From a virus, in the IMG/VR virus record IMGVR_UViG_3300025044_000053, positions 1 to 40,938 of that record: a DNA stretch of 40,938 bases. One strand, 5' to 3'. Made by a program: the position numbers and the translations under genes. Below, piece after piece: positions 1 through 5,952 of this stretch; the stretch's first letter is position 1, and each line of letters starts with the position of its first letter. The notes under the pieces are model-generated. The model was not told the origin of the DNA, did no database searches, and saw nothing but the letters and a program-made list of their open reading frames with translations.

Positions 1-252
1 CTAGCTTAAAATCGAATGGAAAGGTGAGTTCGCCGGACGGTTACGGAAAAAACGATAATCCAAATGACCCACTTCTTCATACACAAGTCCGGTCAGTCGA
101 ACTAATCGGTCTGGTATTTTCTCATTTTTTATATCGTGGTAGAACCAGCTTGAAACGAGCCACCATTCGCCTTCGTAAAATATGGTGTCGATTAAAAAGG
201 ATCGGCTTTCATTAATACCATCTATGAATAGACATGTTTTAAATATATCCAT
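1..252 (-). CDS. Small soluble protein of unknown function, last gene of the leftward cassette
   Basis: An 83-residue protein rich in aromatic residues (EGEWW, SSWFYHD, DYRFF), with no membrane segment or signal peptide. I do not recognise a family. The start ATG (250-252) has AGG about 7 bases upstream on the minus strand. The stop lies at the very first bases of the window, so the gene is complete. It follows the membrane protein gene (295-588) by 42 bases in the same direction and is probably cotranscribed with it and the lipoprotein gene. Its place downstream of the repressor suggests expression in the lysogen; this is inference from position. Confidence 0.55.
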   Translation of the reverse strand: MDIFKTCLFIDGINESRSFLIDTIFYEGEWWLVSSWFYHDIKNEKIPDRLVRLTGLVYEEVGHLDYRFFRNRPANSPFHSILS

Positions 253-294
253 ACTTATGCCTTTAAGGAGGGAAAATGAAAACCATCCGTTCGT

Positions 295-588
295 TCATTT
301 CAAGTGTTTTGCAAAATATCCGTTTAAGAAGATCCCAAAAGCTTGCTCAAAAAGCCGCCAGGTTAGAACTCCAAAAGCGATGGGGGATAGACCTATTATC
401 ATCAATGCCTGGACGGGTTTTAAGATGCGGCCTAGATAGTCTGGTGAGTGTAGATAAAGAATTAAGCACGCAAGCCCAACTAGAAGCCAAAGATTTATCG
501 CCGCCAGAATTGCGATGATTCGTAAAACTCCATATACACGCGTGTATATTATTGCGAGTTCTGGAGTCAGAATGGGAGTGGTGTTCAT
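295..588 (-). CDS. Small inner-membrane protein with two transmembrane helices
   Basis: A 97-residue protein with two clear hydrophobic helices at about residues 24-46 (IIAILAAINLWLLVGLACLI) and 61-80 (ALMIIGLSPIAFGVLTW), a short polar loop between them and a basic C-terminus. The start has AAGGAG 7 bases upstream on the minus strand, a good ribosome binding site. An open frame on the other strand (276-518) also has a good binding site, but the two membrane helices make this strand more likely. It lies between the PKD lipoprotein and the 83-residue gene. The fold vaguely recalls DUF4282-type small membrane proteins, but I am not sure. A superinfection-exclusion or similar lysogen role is possible and unproven. 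Confidence 0.65.
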   Translation of the reverse strand: MNTTPILTPELAIIYTRVYGVLRIIAILAAINLWLLVGLACLILYLHSPDYLGRILKPVQALMIIGLSPIAFGVLTWRLFEQAFGIFLNGYFAKHLK

Positions 589-659
589 TTCGGCTCCTTG
601 TTGGGTAGCTTGGTTACGGCTCTGTATAAATAGAGCTGCCTATTGGAGTTGTATAGCCG

Positions 660-1727
660 TTATTCACAAGCGTAATCCCTTGTGTCTTGGTGGTCTTCGG
701 TTTGTTTGAAGTAATCTAATACTTGTTTGATTGTTGGGTTTGTAGTTTGAGAGGCATCAAAATCGTTGATGGTAAACGTGCCGTAAAAAATGCTTTTATT
801 TTCGTTGTAAATACCTGGTCCGGTTATCGAAAATTCATTCCACGGGCTGTACTGCTGAAATTCCGAGCCATAAACACCAAACTGATTCCAAATGCTTTCT
901 GCCTGAAATTCTGATCCGTAGGTGCCAAATTCATTACAAACTGAGTCGGTGATGAATTTGCCGCACGTTAGGCACCCTAAAAATACCTCGTGATTAAACC
1001 CTCCGTATAAATATAAGTTTCCGGTGCTTACTGGTACTGAATCGGCGGTTATAAGGAGTGAGTCTATTTGGCTATCTTCTTGGCCGTCACTCACCACTAA
1101 CTGAATGACATATGCGCCTTGAACATCAATAAATATACTGGGTGTTTCTGAGGTGTTGCTGCTTAATGATGTTGAGCTGCTTGCTGGTTTTGAAGCCAGA
1201 AGCCAAGAATAGTTGAGTGGGTCGCCGTCTGGATCGCTACTTAGTGCACCGTTCAGGTTTACCGTTTCACCAACAAGAACCTCAACATCTTGCCCTGCAT
1301 TGGCAGTTGGTTTTCGATTGTTTTGGCTGGCAATAATAGTGACGGAATCTGGGGCGCTGCTTACTTCTCCATCATTAACAACAAGGCGAAGCTGATATGT
1401 GCCGGTTTGGTCAGCGGTGAACCCTGGCGACTCTAGCACCGAGGAGTCTAGTATTGCGTTGCTGCCGTTAGGTCTGGCTAAAAATGTCCATTGGAAGGTT
1501 AATTGGTCGCCGTCTGGGTCTGAACTTGCACTCCCATTAAGCGAAACAAAACTACCAGTAATCACATTTTGGTCATCGCCAGCTTTCGCTATTGGTGTGC
1601 CGTTTGTTGTTGGGGTTGGCGTATTCGGTTGGCCGTTATCGCCATCTTCAGGGCTGCTACCGCCGCCGCCTCCACCGCCACCGCACGCAACTAGGAAGGT
1701 GAAAAATAGACATAAAAAGTATTTCAT
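660..1727 (-). CDS. Secreted lipoprotein with two PKD-type domains
   Basis: A 355-residue lipoprotein. The signal peptide MKYFLCLFFTFLVAC ends in the lipobox LVAC (Cys15). A run of eight glycines and a Pro/Thr/Asp-rich tether follow (to about residue 44). Two PKD/REJ-like beta-sandwich domains lie at about 45-132 and 137-225, each with the SSDPDGD motif. The C-terminal domain (about 230-355) has repeated aromatic motifs: CNEFGTYGSEF, IWNQFGVYGSEF and PWNEF, with a CLTC pair before them. I chose the ATG at 1727 because it puts the signal peptide at the N-terminus and has GGAG upstream. An ATG at 1805 would add 26 polar residues that hide the signal. It should be anchored in an envelope membrane. 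PKD domains usually mediate binding, so surface modification or exclusion in lysogens is plausible but not shown. Confidence 0.85.
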   Translation of the reverse strand: MKYFLCLFFTFLVACGGGGGGGGSSPEDGDNGQPNTPTPTTNGTPIAKAGDDQNVITGSFVSLNGSASSDPDGDQLTFQWTFLARPNGSNAILDSSVLESPGFTADQTGTYQLRLVVNDGEVSSAPDSVTIIASQNNRKPTANAGQDVEVLVGETVNLNGALSSDPDGDPLNYSWLLASKPASSSTSLSSNTSETPSIFIDVQGAYVIQLVVSDGQEDSQIDSLLITADSVPVSTGNLYLYGGFNHEVFLGCLTCGKFITDSVCNEFGTYGSEFQAESIWNQFGVYGSEFQQYSPWNEFSITGPGIYNENKSIFYGTFTINDFDASQTTNPTIKQVLDYFKQTEDHQDTRDYACE

Positions 1728-2032
1728 GGCAGCTCCATTTTTGATAACTGACTCGGCGGGGTTTGCTTCTGTGCGTAGAGTATTCGTGGCTTGTAGCGTA
1801 TTCATCCCTGTTCCTTTAAATATTATTCCGTTAAATATCCGTTGTATTACCTTATTCAGGTTTAGTGTTTTTGGTGCTTGTGAACTGTGGTTTCATACAG
1901 TAGTATTTCAATCCCCTAGTGATCTAAACGAGCGAACAGCGGAAACCATTAGGGAGAGGTCGGCCGTTATGGAAAACAAAGAGATAATAAAATTACTATC
2001 CTGCTTCACTGAGGTTGAGCGCGTGCAATGCG
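1728..2032. other. Gene-poor gap between lipoprotein and repressor genes
   Basis: This 305-base AT-rich stretch has no gene I can support. It contains an alternative upstream ATG for the lipoprotein gene at 1805 with AAGGA upstream on the minus strand. It also has a short imperfect direct repeat of TAAATAT plus TCCGTT at about 1816-1842. On the plus strand an ATG at 1969 follows a GGAGAGG sequence and opens 78 codons, but these run antisense into the repressor gene. No promoter stands out clearly. Confidence 0.4.
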
Positions 2033-2356
2033 TTATTTTTCTGGCGAACTGCTTGAACGCAACAGATCAAGAATTATCTTTTGACGCTCCGCGCTTGCCT
2101 GCGGAAATCTCTGCAAAACTTCTTCAAGTTCTGGAGATGATTCCTCGCCATACGGAATATCCATCCAAAATGGACGCTTCTTCATCGCCTTTTCGCACTT
2201 TCTAGCAACAGTGTCAGGGATGGGGCGGTGCCCTTTCTTCATTTGACTTACAAAACTAGCGCTTTCTTCTATTTCGTCGGCGAATGCTTGCTGAGCCCCC
2301 TTGTATTCATTAATGAGGTCACAGAGTTTTATTCGGCGTAATTCGTCAGTATTCAT
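2033..2356 (-). CDS. CI-like short phage repressor, XRE helix-turn-helix
   Basis: A 107-residue DNA-binding protein. Residues about 10-60 form a lambda-repressor-type helix-turn-helix (LCDLINEYKGAQQAFADEIE, then ASFVSQMKKGHRPIP as the recognition part). The rest is a short tail (about 65-107) with no LexA-type autoprotease domain. Such short repressors are known from many temperate phages and are usually controlled by antirepressors rather than by RecA cleavage. It is divergent from the Cro-like gene at 2442, with three operators between them. The candidate promoter puts the transcript start within about two bases of the ATG, so the mRNA may be leaderless, as for lambda cI from PRM. Role: keeps the early operon off in the lysogen. 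Confidence 0.88.
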   Translation of the reverse strand: MNTDELRRIKLCDLINEYKGAQQAFADEIEESASFVSQMKKGHRPIPDTVARKCEKAMKKRPFWMDIPYGEESSPELEEVLQRFPQASAERQKIILDLLRSSSSPEK

Positions 2357-2364
2357 AGCCGCAA

Positions 2365-2393
2365 ATTATTTAGCACAAGCTAACTCAAAGCAA
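2365..2393 (-). promoter_or_regulatory. Candidate repressor maintenance promoter (PRM-like)
   Basis: On the minus strand TTGCTT (2393-2388), a 17-base spacer and AATAAT (2370-2365, five of six to consensus) precede the repressor ATG at 2356. The predicted start is about 2358-2356, giving a leaderless or nearly leaderless mRNA. Operator O1 covers the spacer and the first base of the -10 box, so repressor bound there would shut its own promoter. Confidence 0.5.
2370..2383. promoter_or_regulatory. Operator O1, TTAGC-N4-GCTAA
   Basis: Perfect 5-bp inverted half-sites, TTAGC ACAA GCTAA. It is the copy nearest the repressor gene and overlaps the repressor promoter. Its start lies exactly 24 bp from the start of O2. 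Confidence 0.75.
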
Positions 2394-2407
2394 TTAGCAA
2401 TTGCTTG
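2394..2407. promoter_or_regulatory. Operator O2, imperfect copy
   Basis: TTAGC AATT GCTTG: the left half-site is perfect and the right one matches three of five bases. It sits midway, 24 bp from both O1 and O3, and touches the -35 box of the Cro-side promoter. A weaker middle site fits graded binding by CI and Cro. Confidence 0.6.
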
Positions 2408-2434
2408 ACCTCTATATTTAGCGCGTGCTAAATT
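2405..2434 (+). promoter_or_regulatory. Candidate early rightward promoter (PR-like)
   Basis: TTGACC (2405-2410) and TAAATT (2429-2434) are spaced by 18 bases. Transcription would start at about 2441, just before the Cro-like ATG at 2442, which has no Shine-Dalgarno sequence (CCCTCCC instead). O2 and O3 overlap this promoter. An alternative -10, TATATT at 2413-2418, lacks a good -35 box. Confidence 0.5.
2418..2431. promoter_or_regulatory. Operator O3, TTAGC-N4-GCTAA
   Basis: Perfect half-sites TTAGC GCGT GCTAA, inside the spacer and -10 box of the early promoter. Repressor bound here would block early transcription. Confidence 0.75.
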
Positions 2435-2441
2435 CCCTCCC

Positions 2442-2660
2442 ATGAAAACATTCCCCGAATACTGGCGCTCTTTGAGTGCAACCCAGAAAGATGAGCTAGC
2501 AAAAAAAGCGGATAGCTCGGTCAATACACTAGCTCAGCTTGCCGGTGGGAATCGCCGAGCCGGCATAAGCCTTCTAAACAGGCTTGTTCGTGCTGACGAA
2601 AATATAACACCGGCGATGGTGCGTCCTGACATTTATGGCAATCCAGACCAAGCAGCTTAA
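2442..2660 (+). CDS. Cro/YdaS-like early repressor
   Basis: A 72-residue protein with a helix-turn-helix at about residues 15-50 (ATQKDELAKKADSSVNTLAQ, then GGNRRAGISLLNRLVRAD). The closing VRPDIYGN is close to the end seen in YdaS/Cro-type proteins, where a line such as 'the bacterium is the host, permitted growth at' is typically followed by a short tail. As first gene of the rightward operon it should bind the same three operators and favour lytic growth. The ATG at 2442 lacks a ribosome binding site, which fits a leaderless mRNA from the promoter at 2405-2434. Confidence 0.8.
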   Translation: MKTFPEYWRSLSATQKDELAKKADSSVNTLAQLAGGNRRAGISLLNRLVRADENITPAMVRPDIYGNPDQAA

Positions 2661-2672
2661 ATAGAGGTCAGC

Positions 2673-2813
2673 ATGTACTCAAACCCATCCAAGCCTCCAC
2701 GGAGCCCTATTTATGATGACCCTGCTACGCAAGTCTCGTTCAACCTCATGGAGCACCGAAGCGATTGGCAAGCCACGCTTGAAGCTGCTGCATTTCGTCA
2801 ATTATTGGACTAA
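2673..2813 (+). CDS. Possible 46-residue early protein
   Basis: Starts MYSNPSKPPRSPIYDDP and ends FRQLLD. GAGGT lies 4 bases before the ATG. It continues the early operon 12 bases after the Cro-like gene. Its 3' end overlaps the convergent gene at 2746-3285 by 68 bases, which lowers confidence. No family recognised. Confidence 0.4.
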   Translation: MYSNPSKPPRSPIYDDPATQVSFNLMEHRSDWQATLEAAAFRQLLD

Positions 2814-3285
2814 CCCGCTCAGCGTCGATTTCGATCATGTTGTGTTTGTTGCCTATGTCGGCCTCGTATTGGATTGTGAAAAGTCGTTCGCAGAGGGTGA
2901 TGAATCGCCTGATCTCAGGGCCTTTTGCGAGCGCCTTCCGAATGTTGTTGATCGGGGCGCCTTCGTAAAGAAGGTGTTGGTCTTGAAGGAAGAGGATGCG
3001 GCGAAACGGTCTTGGCTTGGGGGTGATGTCAACGAGTTCGCCTTGGGGTGTTCGCCAGACGGAATGGGCCTCCGCTTCGATCATTACCTTGGGCCAATGC
3101 CAGATGGCCCAGCCAAAAACTTGTTCTCCACCTTGAGTCGCGATGTGCTTTTTGACGACTTGGAAACAATTGTTGATTTCGGCGCCAAGCACGGGCTTAA
3201 CCGGCACATAGTAAGGGCGAATGCCGGGGCAGACGCTATGACAGAAGGGCCTAACGGCTGAGTTGTGAATGATAGGAACGCGCAT
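2746..3285 (-). CDS. Cargo protein of unknown function, reversed in the early operon
   Basis: A 179-residue protein of a conserved but unnamed bacterial type. It has an N-terminal CF-V pattern with GGEQVFGWAIWHWP (about residues 52-65), then IEAEAHSVW (69-77) and GELVDITPK (82-90). The conserved Glu, His, Asp and Trp residues look like an active or metal site. I recall similar hypothetical proteins with GW-IWE-P and EAEFHAVW motifs but know no function. The start ATG (3283-3285) has AAGG 7 bases upstream on the minus strand. It points against all its neighbours, between Cro-like and CII-like genes, so it must have its own promoter. This is typical of a moron gene. The plus-strand frame here (2713-3261) is judged its shadow. 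Confidence 0.75.
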   Translation of the reverse strand: MRVPIIHNSAVRPFCHSVCPGIRPYYVPVKPVLGAEINNCFQVVKKHIATQGGEQVFGWAIWHWPKVMIEAEAHSVWRTPQGELVDITPKPRPFRRILFLQDQHLLYEGAPINNIRKALAKGPEIRRFITLCERLFTIQYEADIGNKHNMIEIDAERVSPIIDEMQQLQAWLANRFGAP

Positions 3286-3334
3286 AAACAGGCCTTGGTT
3301 AGCTTAAATAATCAACGCACTCACATGGTAAGGA

Positions 3335-3625
3335 ATGATGAACGAAAAAGCCCGCAAGTATGAATCATTAATATTGCAGCGGCTTGCAATGGTGGGTCAA
3401 ACGCCATGTGCGCTAGCAATGAACGTCACTGAATCGACGGTTAGCCGCCTTCAATCTGAGCATTTATCAAAGCTCACTATTCTTATTGAAACACTAGGCC
3501 TCAAGGTCGTTCCTGCAGAAATGAAGTGCTATCGACCAGAAGATATTGATCCCTATATCCAGATTGCAAAGCAGCACATGGCGCTAATAAACGGCGCTGA
3601 TTCTTTGCAGTGGGAGGACGCTTAG
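3335..3625 (+). CDS. CII-family transcriptional activator
   Basis: A 96-residue protein that matches the CII layout. An N-terminal helix (KARKYESLILQRLAMVGQ) is followed by a helix-turn-helix at about residues 24-47 (PCALAMNVTESTVSRLQSEH), LSKLTILIETLGLKVVP, and a short tail. In lambda-like phages CII turns on repressor synthesis and integrase and so drives lysogeny. AAGGA directly precedes the first ATG; a second ATG at 3338 is an equally likely start. It sits just before the replication initiator, the usual place of cII. No CII target promoter was identified with confidence. Confidence 0.8.
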   Translation: MMNEKARKYESLILQRLAMVGQTPCALAMNVTESTVSRLQSEHLSKLTILIETLGLKVVPAEMKCYRPEDIDPYIQIAKQHMALINGADSLQWEDA

Positions 3626-3627
3626 TA

Positions 3628-4392
3628 ATGGCGGGGGATTGGATAAAGGTTGAAAGCGTAACGCCGACCAAGCCAGAGGTTTATAAGATCGCTGATGTTT
3701 GTGATATTGAGCCAGAGCATGCATTTGGCTCATTAATTTGCGTTTGGATTTGGGCTGACCAACATACTGAAAATGGTAACGCTTGCTGCGTTACCAAAAA
3801 GTTAGTTGATCGTACTGCTGGCGTTAGCGGTTTTGCAGACGCAATGATAAGTGTTGGTTGGCTGCTGTTGGCTGATGACGGCGTGGAATTTCCAAACTTT
3901 GACCGACATAACGGGAAAACCGCTAAAAACAGGGCTTTAACGGCTAAAAGGGTCGCGAATCATAAAATAAAAGACAAAAGTAACGCAAAAGGTAACGCTG
4001 ATGCTAACGGTGTTGATAACGCAAAAGTAACGCTAGGTGCGTTACCTAGAGAAGAGAAGAGAAGAGAAGAGGTTACTACTACTGACGTAGTAGTAACGCC
4101 GCCGCCAAAAATCCCAAATCACCAATCGCTTATCGACAACTGGCAACCGGCGCCGGCGACGATTGAAGCGCTAACCCAATTACACCGCATTCCCAGTCAG
4201 TTCATTTCTGAGCAGCTAGTGGAATTTAAAACCTACTGGCGAGACAGGGCCGACTCCAAAACTTCGTGGGACGCCGCATTTCTGAAGCGTTGCCCCCAGC
4301 AGTGGAAAAGCTATGGCGCTGAGTGGCGACGGGTAGCTGACGACGAGTTTCTTGATAAACACACCGATAAATCTTGGGCAGAGGGTTTGTGA
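3628..4392 (+). CDS. O/DnaT-like replication initiator
   Basis: A 254-residue replication protein. Residues about 1-100 (MAGDWIKVE, then FGSLICVWIWADQH and GWLLLADDGVEFPNFDRHNG) form the winged-helix-like N-terminal domain of phage replisome organisers. A low-complexity Asn/Ala/Lys linker (about 115-150) is encoded by the iteron cluster. The C-terminal domain (about 185-235; FISEQLVEFKTYWRDR, SWDAAFLKRCPQQWK) resembles the DnaT/DnaB-interacting domain. It should bind the iterons in its own gene and recruit host DnaB helicase. No phage helicase or lambda P-like loader gene was recognised nearby. The ATG at 3628 was chosen because MAGDWIKVE is the usual beginning; GGGAGG lies 10 bases upstream. 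Confidence 0.8.
   Translation: MAGDWIKVESVTPTKPEVYKIADVCDIEPEHAFGSLICVWIWADQHTENGNACCVTKKLVDRTAGVSGFADAMISVGWLLLADDGVEFPNFDRHNGKTAKNRALTAKRVANHKIKDKSNAKGNADANGVDNAKVTLGALPREEKRREEVTTTDVVVTPPPKIPNHQSLIDNWQPAPATIEALTQLHRIPSQFISEQLVEFKTYWRDRADSKTSWDAAFLKRCPQQWKSYGAEWRRVADDEFLDKHTDKSWAEGL
3774..3796. repeat. Inverted iteron pair
   Basis: TGGTAACGC (3774-3782), a 5-base loop and GCGTTACCA (3788-3796): perfect 9-bp arms. Each arm holds one copy of the GTAACGC iteron core. It lies inside the initiator gene, about 180 bp before the direct repeats. Confidence 0.65.
3980..4099. other. Candidate replication origin: iteron array, purine tract and hairpin
   Basis: Five direct repeats of GTAACGC or near copies start at 3980, 3992, 4004 (CTAACGG), 4016 (ATAACGC) and 4027, spaced 12, 12, 12 and 11 bp. 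Inverted copies follow at 4039-4046 (GCGTTACC, inside a CTAGGT/ACCTAG inverted repeat at 4033-4049). A purine tract made of AGAGA units spans about 4048-4071. A perfect 11-bp inverted repeat (GTTACTACTAC/GTAGTAGTAAC, loop TGAC) lies at 4072-4097 and runs into another GTAACGC at 4093-4099. Iterons plus a strand-asymmetric tract inside the initiator gene is the lambda ori design. Inference from sequence only. Confidence 0.7.
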
Positions 4393-4682
4393 TGAAAACC
4401 AATGTGAATTTGATGAGCATTAAAACTTATTACGATTTGCGGGACGTGCTTAGCCAGCAAGAGTTGCGGGTTTACGACGCGGTGCGGCGCTACCCAGGGA
4501 GAACGCGGCGCGAGCTTGAGGAGTTAACCAAGATTCGGCAGTCGTCGATTTCTGGCCGCGCTAACGAGCTTGTTGCCGAGGGTGTTCTTGATGACCGCCA
4601 CGGTGAGGCGCCGTGCTCAATCACTAATCGTCCGGCGGGCCGTTTGTATCTTGCCGTTGTTGTTGCCGAGGTGGCTGCGTGA
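4392..4682 (+). CDS. Winged-helix DNA-binding protein
   Basis: A 96-residue protein with a winged-helix/MarR-type core: LSQQELRVYDAVRRYPGRTRRELEELTKIRQSSISGRANELVAEGVL (about residues 17-65), followed by a wing. The ATG overlaps the TGA of the initiator gene, with GAGGG upstream, so translation is probably coupled. It occupies the place where lambda has gene P, but has no helicase-loader motifs. It may regulate early transcription or act in replication; function not known. Confidence 0.7.
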   Translation: MKTNVNLMSIKTYYDLRDVLSQQELRVYDAVRRYPGRTRRELEELTKIRQSSISGRANELVAEGVLDDRHGEAPCSITNRPAGRLYLAVVVAEVAA

Positions 4683-5008
4683 GTTTAACGAAAGAGCAGG
4701 CTGACAACATTGAAATTAAGAGATATGAGATTCATTGCTACGTTGATGCAAACAAAAATTGCCCTGCGAAAGATATTGCCAAGGCGGTGAAATACAACAT
4801 TACGTCAACAAATCAGCGTTTACGTGAGCTGGCCGATTTGGGCTGGGTAAGCAGAATTAAAAACCCCGCTGGCACTGGGTATTTTTATCTCTCGCTTTCT
4901 GAGCCGGTTAAGCCGGTGGTTTTTATTCCCGAGAAAAAGGTAGGCACGCTGCCGTCGAAGCTTTTATCGAAAGCGTGGCTGCCTGGGCATTTAGATTTAA
5001 CTGCGTAG
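4679..5008 (+). CDS. Second winged-helix DNA-binding protein
   Basis: A 109-residue protein with GTG start overlapping the stop of the previous gene (GTGA). It has a winged helix-turn-helix at about residues 12-70 (IKRYEIHCYVDANKNCPAKD, ITSTNQRLRELADLGWVSR, then a GTGYFYLS wing). The second wHTH in a row suggests that the two proteins arose by duplication or act together. Function unknown. Confidence 0.7.
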   Translation: MSLTKEQADNIEIKRYEIHCYVDANKNCPAKDIAKAVKYNITSTNQRLRELADLGWVSRIKNPAGTGYFYLSLSEPVKPVVFIPEKKVGTLPSKLLSKAWLPGHLDLTA

Positions 5009-5019
5009 AGGGTGTGAGA

Positions 5020-5262
5020 TTGGAAAATACAAAATTATGCGCTGGGTTTGAGTTAGCAAAACAATCATTGGCAGCGCATGAAATGGGCGACTACCGCATT
5101 CGTCGTGACCTTGGCGGTAAATCTGATTCGTCAAATATTTTACGGGAGCACAACGCTGGCCGCGATGAGCGCACTGAGGCTATTCAGTTTGTTATGAACA
5201 CCGGAAAGCCGGCAAAAGACATTATGAAAAAATGGGCCCGTACTGATGTGGTGCGCAAATGA
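5020..5262 (+). CDS. Small early protein of unknown function
   Basis: An 80-residue polar protein (MENTKLCAGFELAKQSLAA, then GDYRIRRDLGGKSDSSNIL). I chose the TTG at 5020 because GAGGG (5008-5012) lies 7 bases upstream and the start then follows the previous stop. An ATG at 4975 would overlap the upstream gene by 34 bases. No known domain; the C-terminal half (VMNTGKPAKDIMKKWARTDVV) may be a helix. Confidence 0.55.
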   Translation: MENTKLCAGFELAKQSLAAHEMGDYRIRRDLGGKSDSSNILREHNAGRDERTEAIQFVMNTGKPAKDIMKKWARTDVVRK

Positions 5263-5411
5263 CGGGCTTTGTTTTGCTGCTCTCAACGCTGATGGCTTAC
5301 CGCTGCTACATAGCGACTCAGAACGGGCGCGGTGCGTTTGTGGCTTTGCCGTTTGCGATTAGCTTGGCGCTGATGTTTGCGTGTTTGTATTCGATTGCAG
5401 CGGGGGTTTGA
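5259..5411 (+). CDS. Tiny membrane protein, two helices
   Basis: A 50-residue protein read directly from the sequence: MTGFVLLLSTLMAYRCYIAT, then GAFVALPFAISLALMFACLY. Both halves are hydrophobic helices joined by TQNGRG. The ATG overlaps the preceding TGA and its own TGA overlaps the next ATG (ATGA junctions on both sides), which supports it as a real gene in the operon. Function unknown. Confidence 0.6.
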   Translation: MTGFVLLLSTLMAYRCYIATQNGRGAFVALPFAISLALMFACLYSIAAGV

Positions 5412-5875
5412 TGCCGGTTCTTTACGACTTAAATAAACCGCAAGGCTTGGCGACGTGTACCGAGGAGGCTGCTCGGCGCTCATTAATCGGTTTAAGTGGA
5501 TTGGTTCAGTTTGCCGAAGAAGACCGCAGTAACGAGCAAAATAAACTGCAGCGCTTATGGATGCGCGAGGCTGAGCGCCAAGGCGATTGTACTGCAGAAG
5601 AATACCGAGGGTACTGCAAGCTGCATTTCGGCATTGTGATACTGAAAGAGAGCGACAGTTTTGCGCAGCGATACGACGCAGTATTTAAGCCGCTGCCATA
5701 CAAAACAAAGCTGAGCTTAATGCAGGAGCCCTTTGATTTTCCTGTAACTAGGCTTATGTCGAAAAAGCAGAAAGTTAGGTATTTGAATGATGTTTATACC
5801 CATTTTACAGGGCTAGGCATGAGGCTGACTGAGCCGGATTTAAAAAATATAGAGCAATACCCGGAGGCAAGGTGA
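5411..5875 (+). CDS. NinB-like recombination protein (tentative)
   Basis: A 154-residue protein. The middle part RSNEQNKLQRLWMREAERQG (about residues 40-60) and the ending MSKKQKVRYLNDVYTHFTGLGMRLTEPD follow the pattern of phage NinB/Orf-family recombination proteins. In that family an S-QN-LW motif comes first and a helical 'tail plus G-I-LPEP' ends the chain. NinB binds single-stranded DNA and helps RecA/Red-independent recombination. The ATG is coupled to the previous gene by an ATGA overlap. The position before YbcO- and RusA-like genes fits the lambda nin region. The assignment rests on pattern memory only. Confidence 0.5.
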   Translation: MPVLYDLNKPQGLATCTEEAARRSLIGLSGLVQFAEEDRSNEQNKLQRLWMREAERQGDCTAEEYRGYCKLHFGIVILKESDSFAQRYDAVFKPLPYKTKLSLMQEPFDFPVTRLMSKKQKVRYLNDVYTHFTGLGMRLTEPDLKNIEQYPEAR

Positions 5876-5952
5876 ATGAGTTGGATGTTAAGCAAGGCGC
5901 TATGCGAGAGCTTGAGTATTCAGAATCTTATCAGGAGAGTGACGCGGCATGA
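5872..5952 (+). CDS. Possible 26-residue peptide
   Basis: GTG start with GGAGG 4 bases upstream; acidic product MNELDVKQGAMRELEYSESY plus a short tail. It overlaps both neighbours by a few bases (GTGA at the start, GCATGA at the end), a pattern common in this operon. A second frame from ATG 5876 is also open for 26 codons. Low confidence. Confidence 0.35.
   Translation: MNELDVKQGAMRELEYSESYQESDAA

Noticed and set aside
276-518. Plus-strand frame of 80 codons with AAGGAGGG before its ATG
   Set aside because: It lies antisense to the 97-residue gene, whose two membrane helices and own ribosome binding site are more convincing. All firm neighbours are on the minus strand.
1969-2205. Plus-strand frame of 78 codons after GGAGAGG
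   Set aside because: More than two thirds of it is antisense to the repressor gene, which is well supported. The protein matches nothing I know. It stays a weak possibility.
2713-3261. Plus-strand frame of 182 codons
   Set aside because: Judged a shadow of the minus-strand cargo gene: the minus protein has conserved-looking motifs and a ribosome binding site, while this one has neither.
3980-4099. Regular short repeats as a possible CRISPR array
   Set aside because: Repeats are 7 bp at 12-bp steps with no spacers and lie inside a replication gene; iterons explain them.
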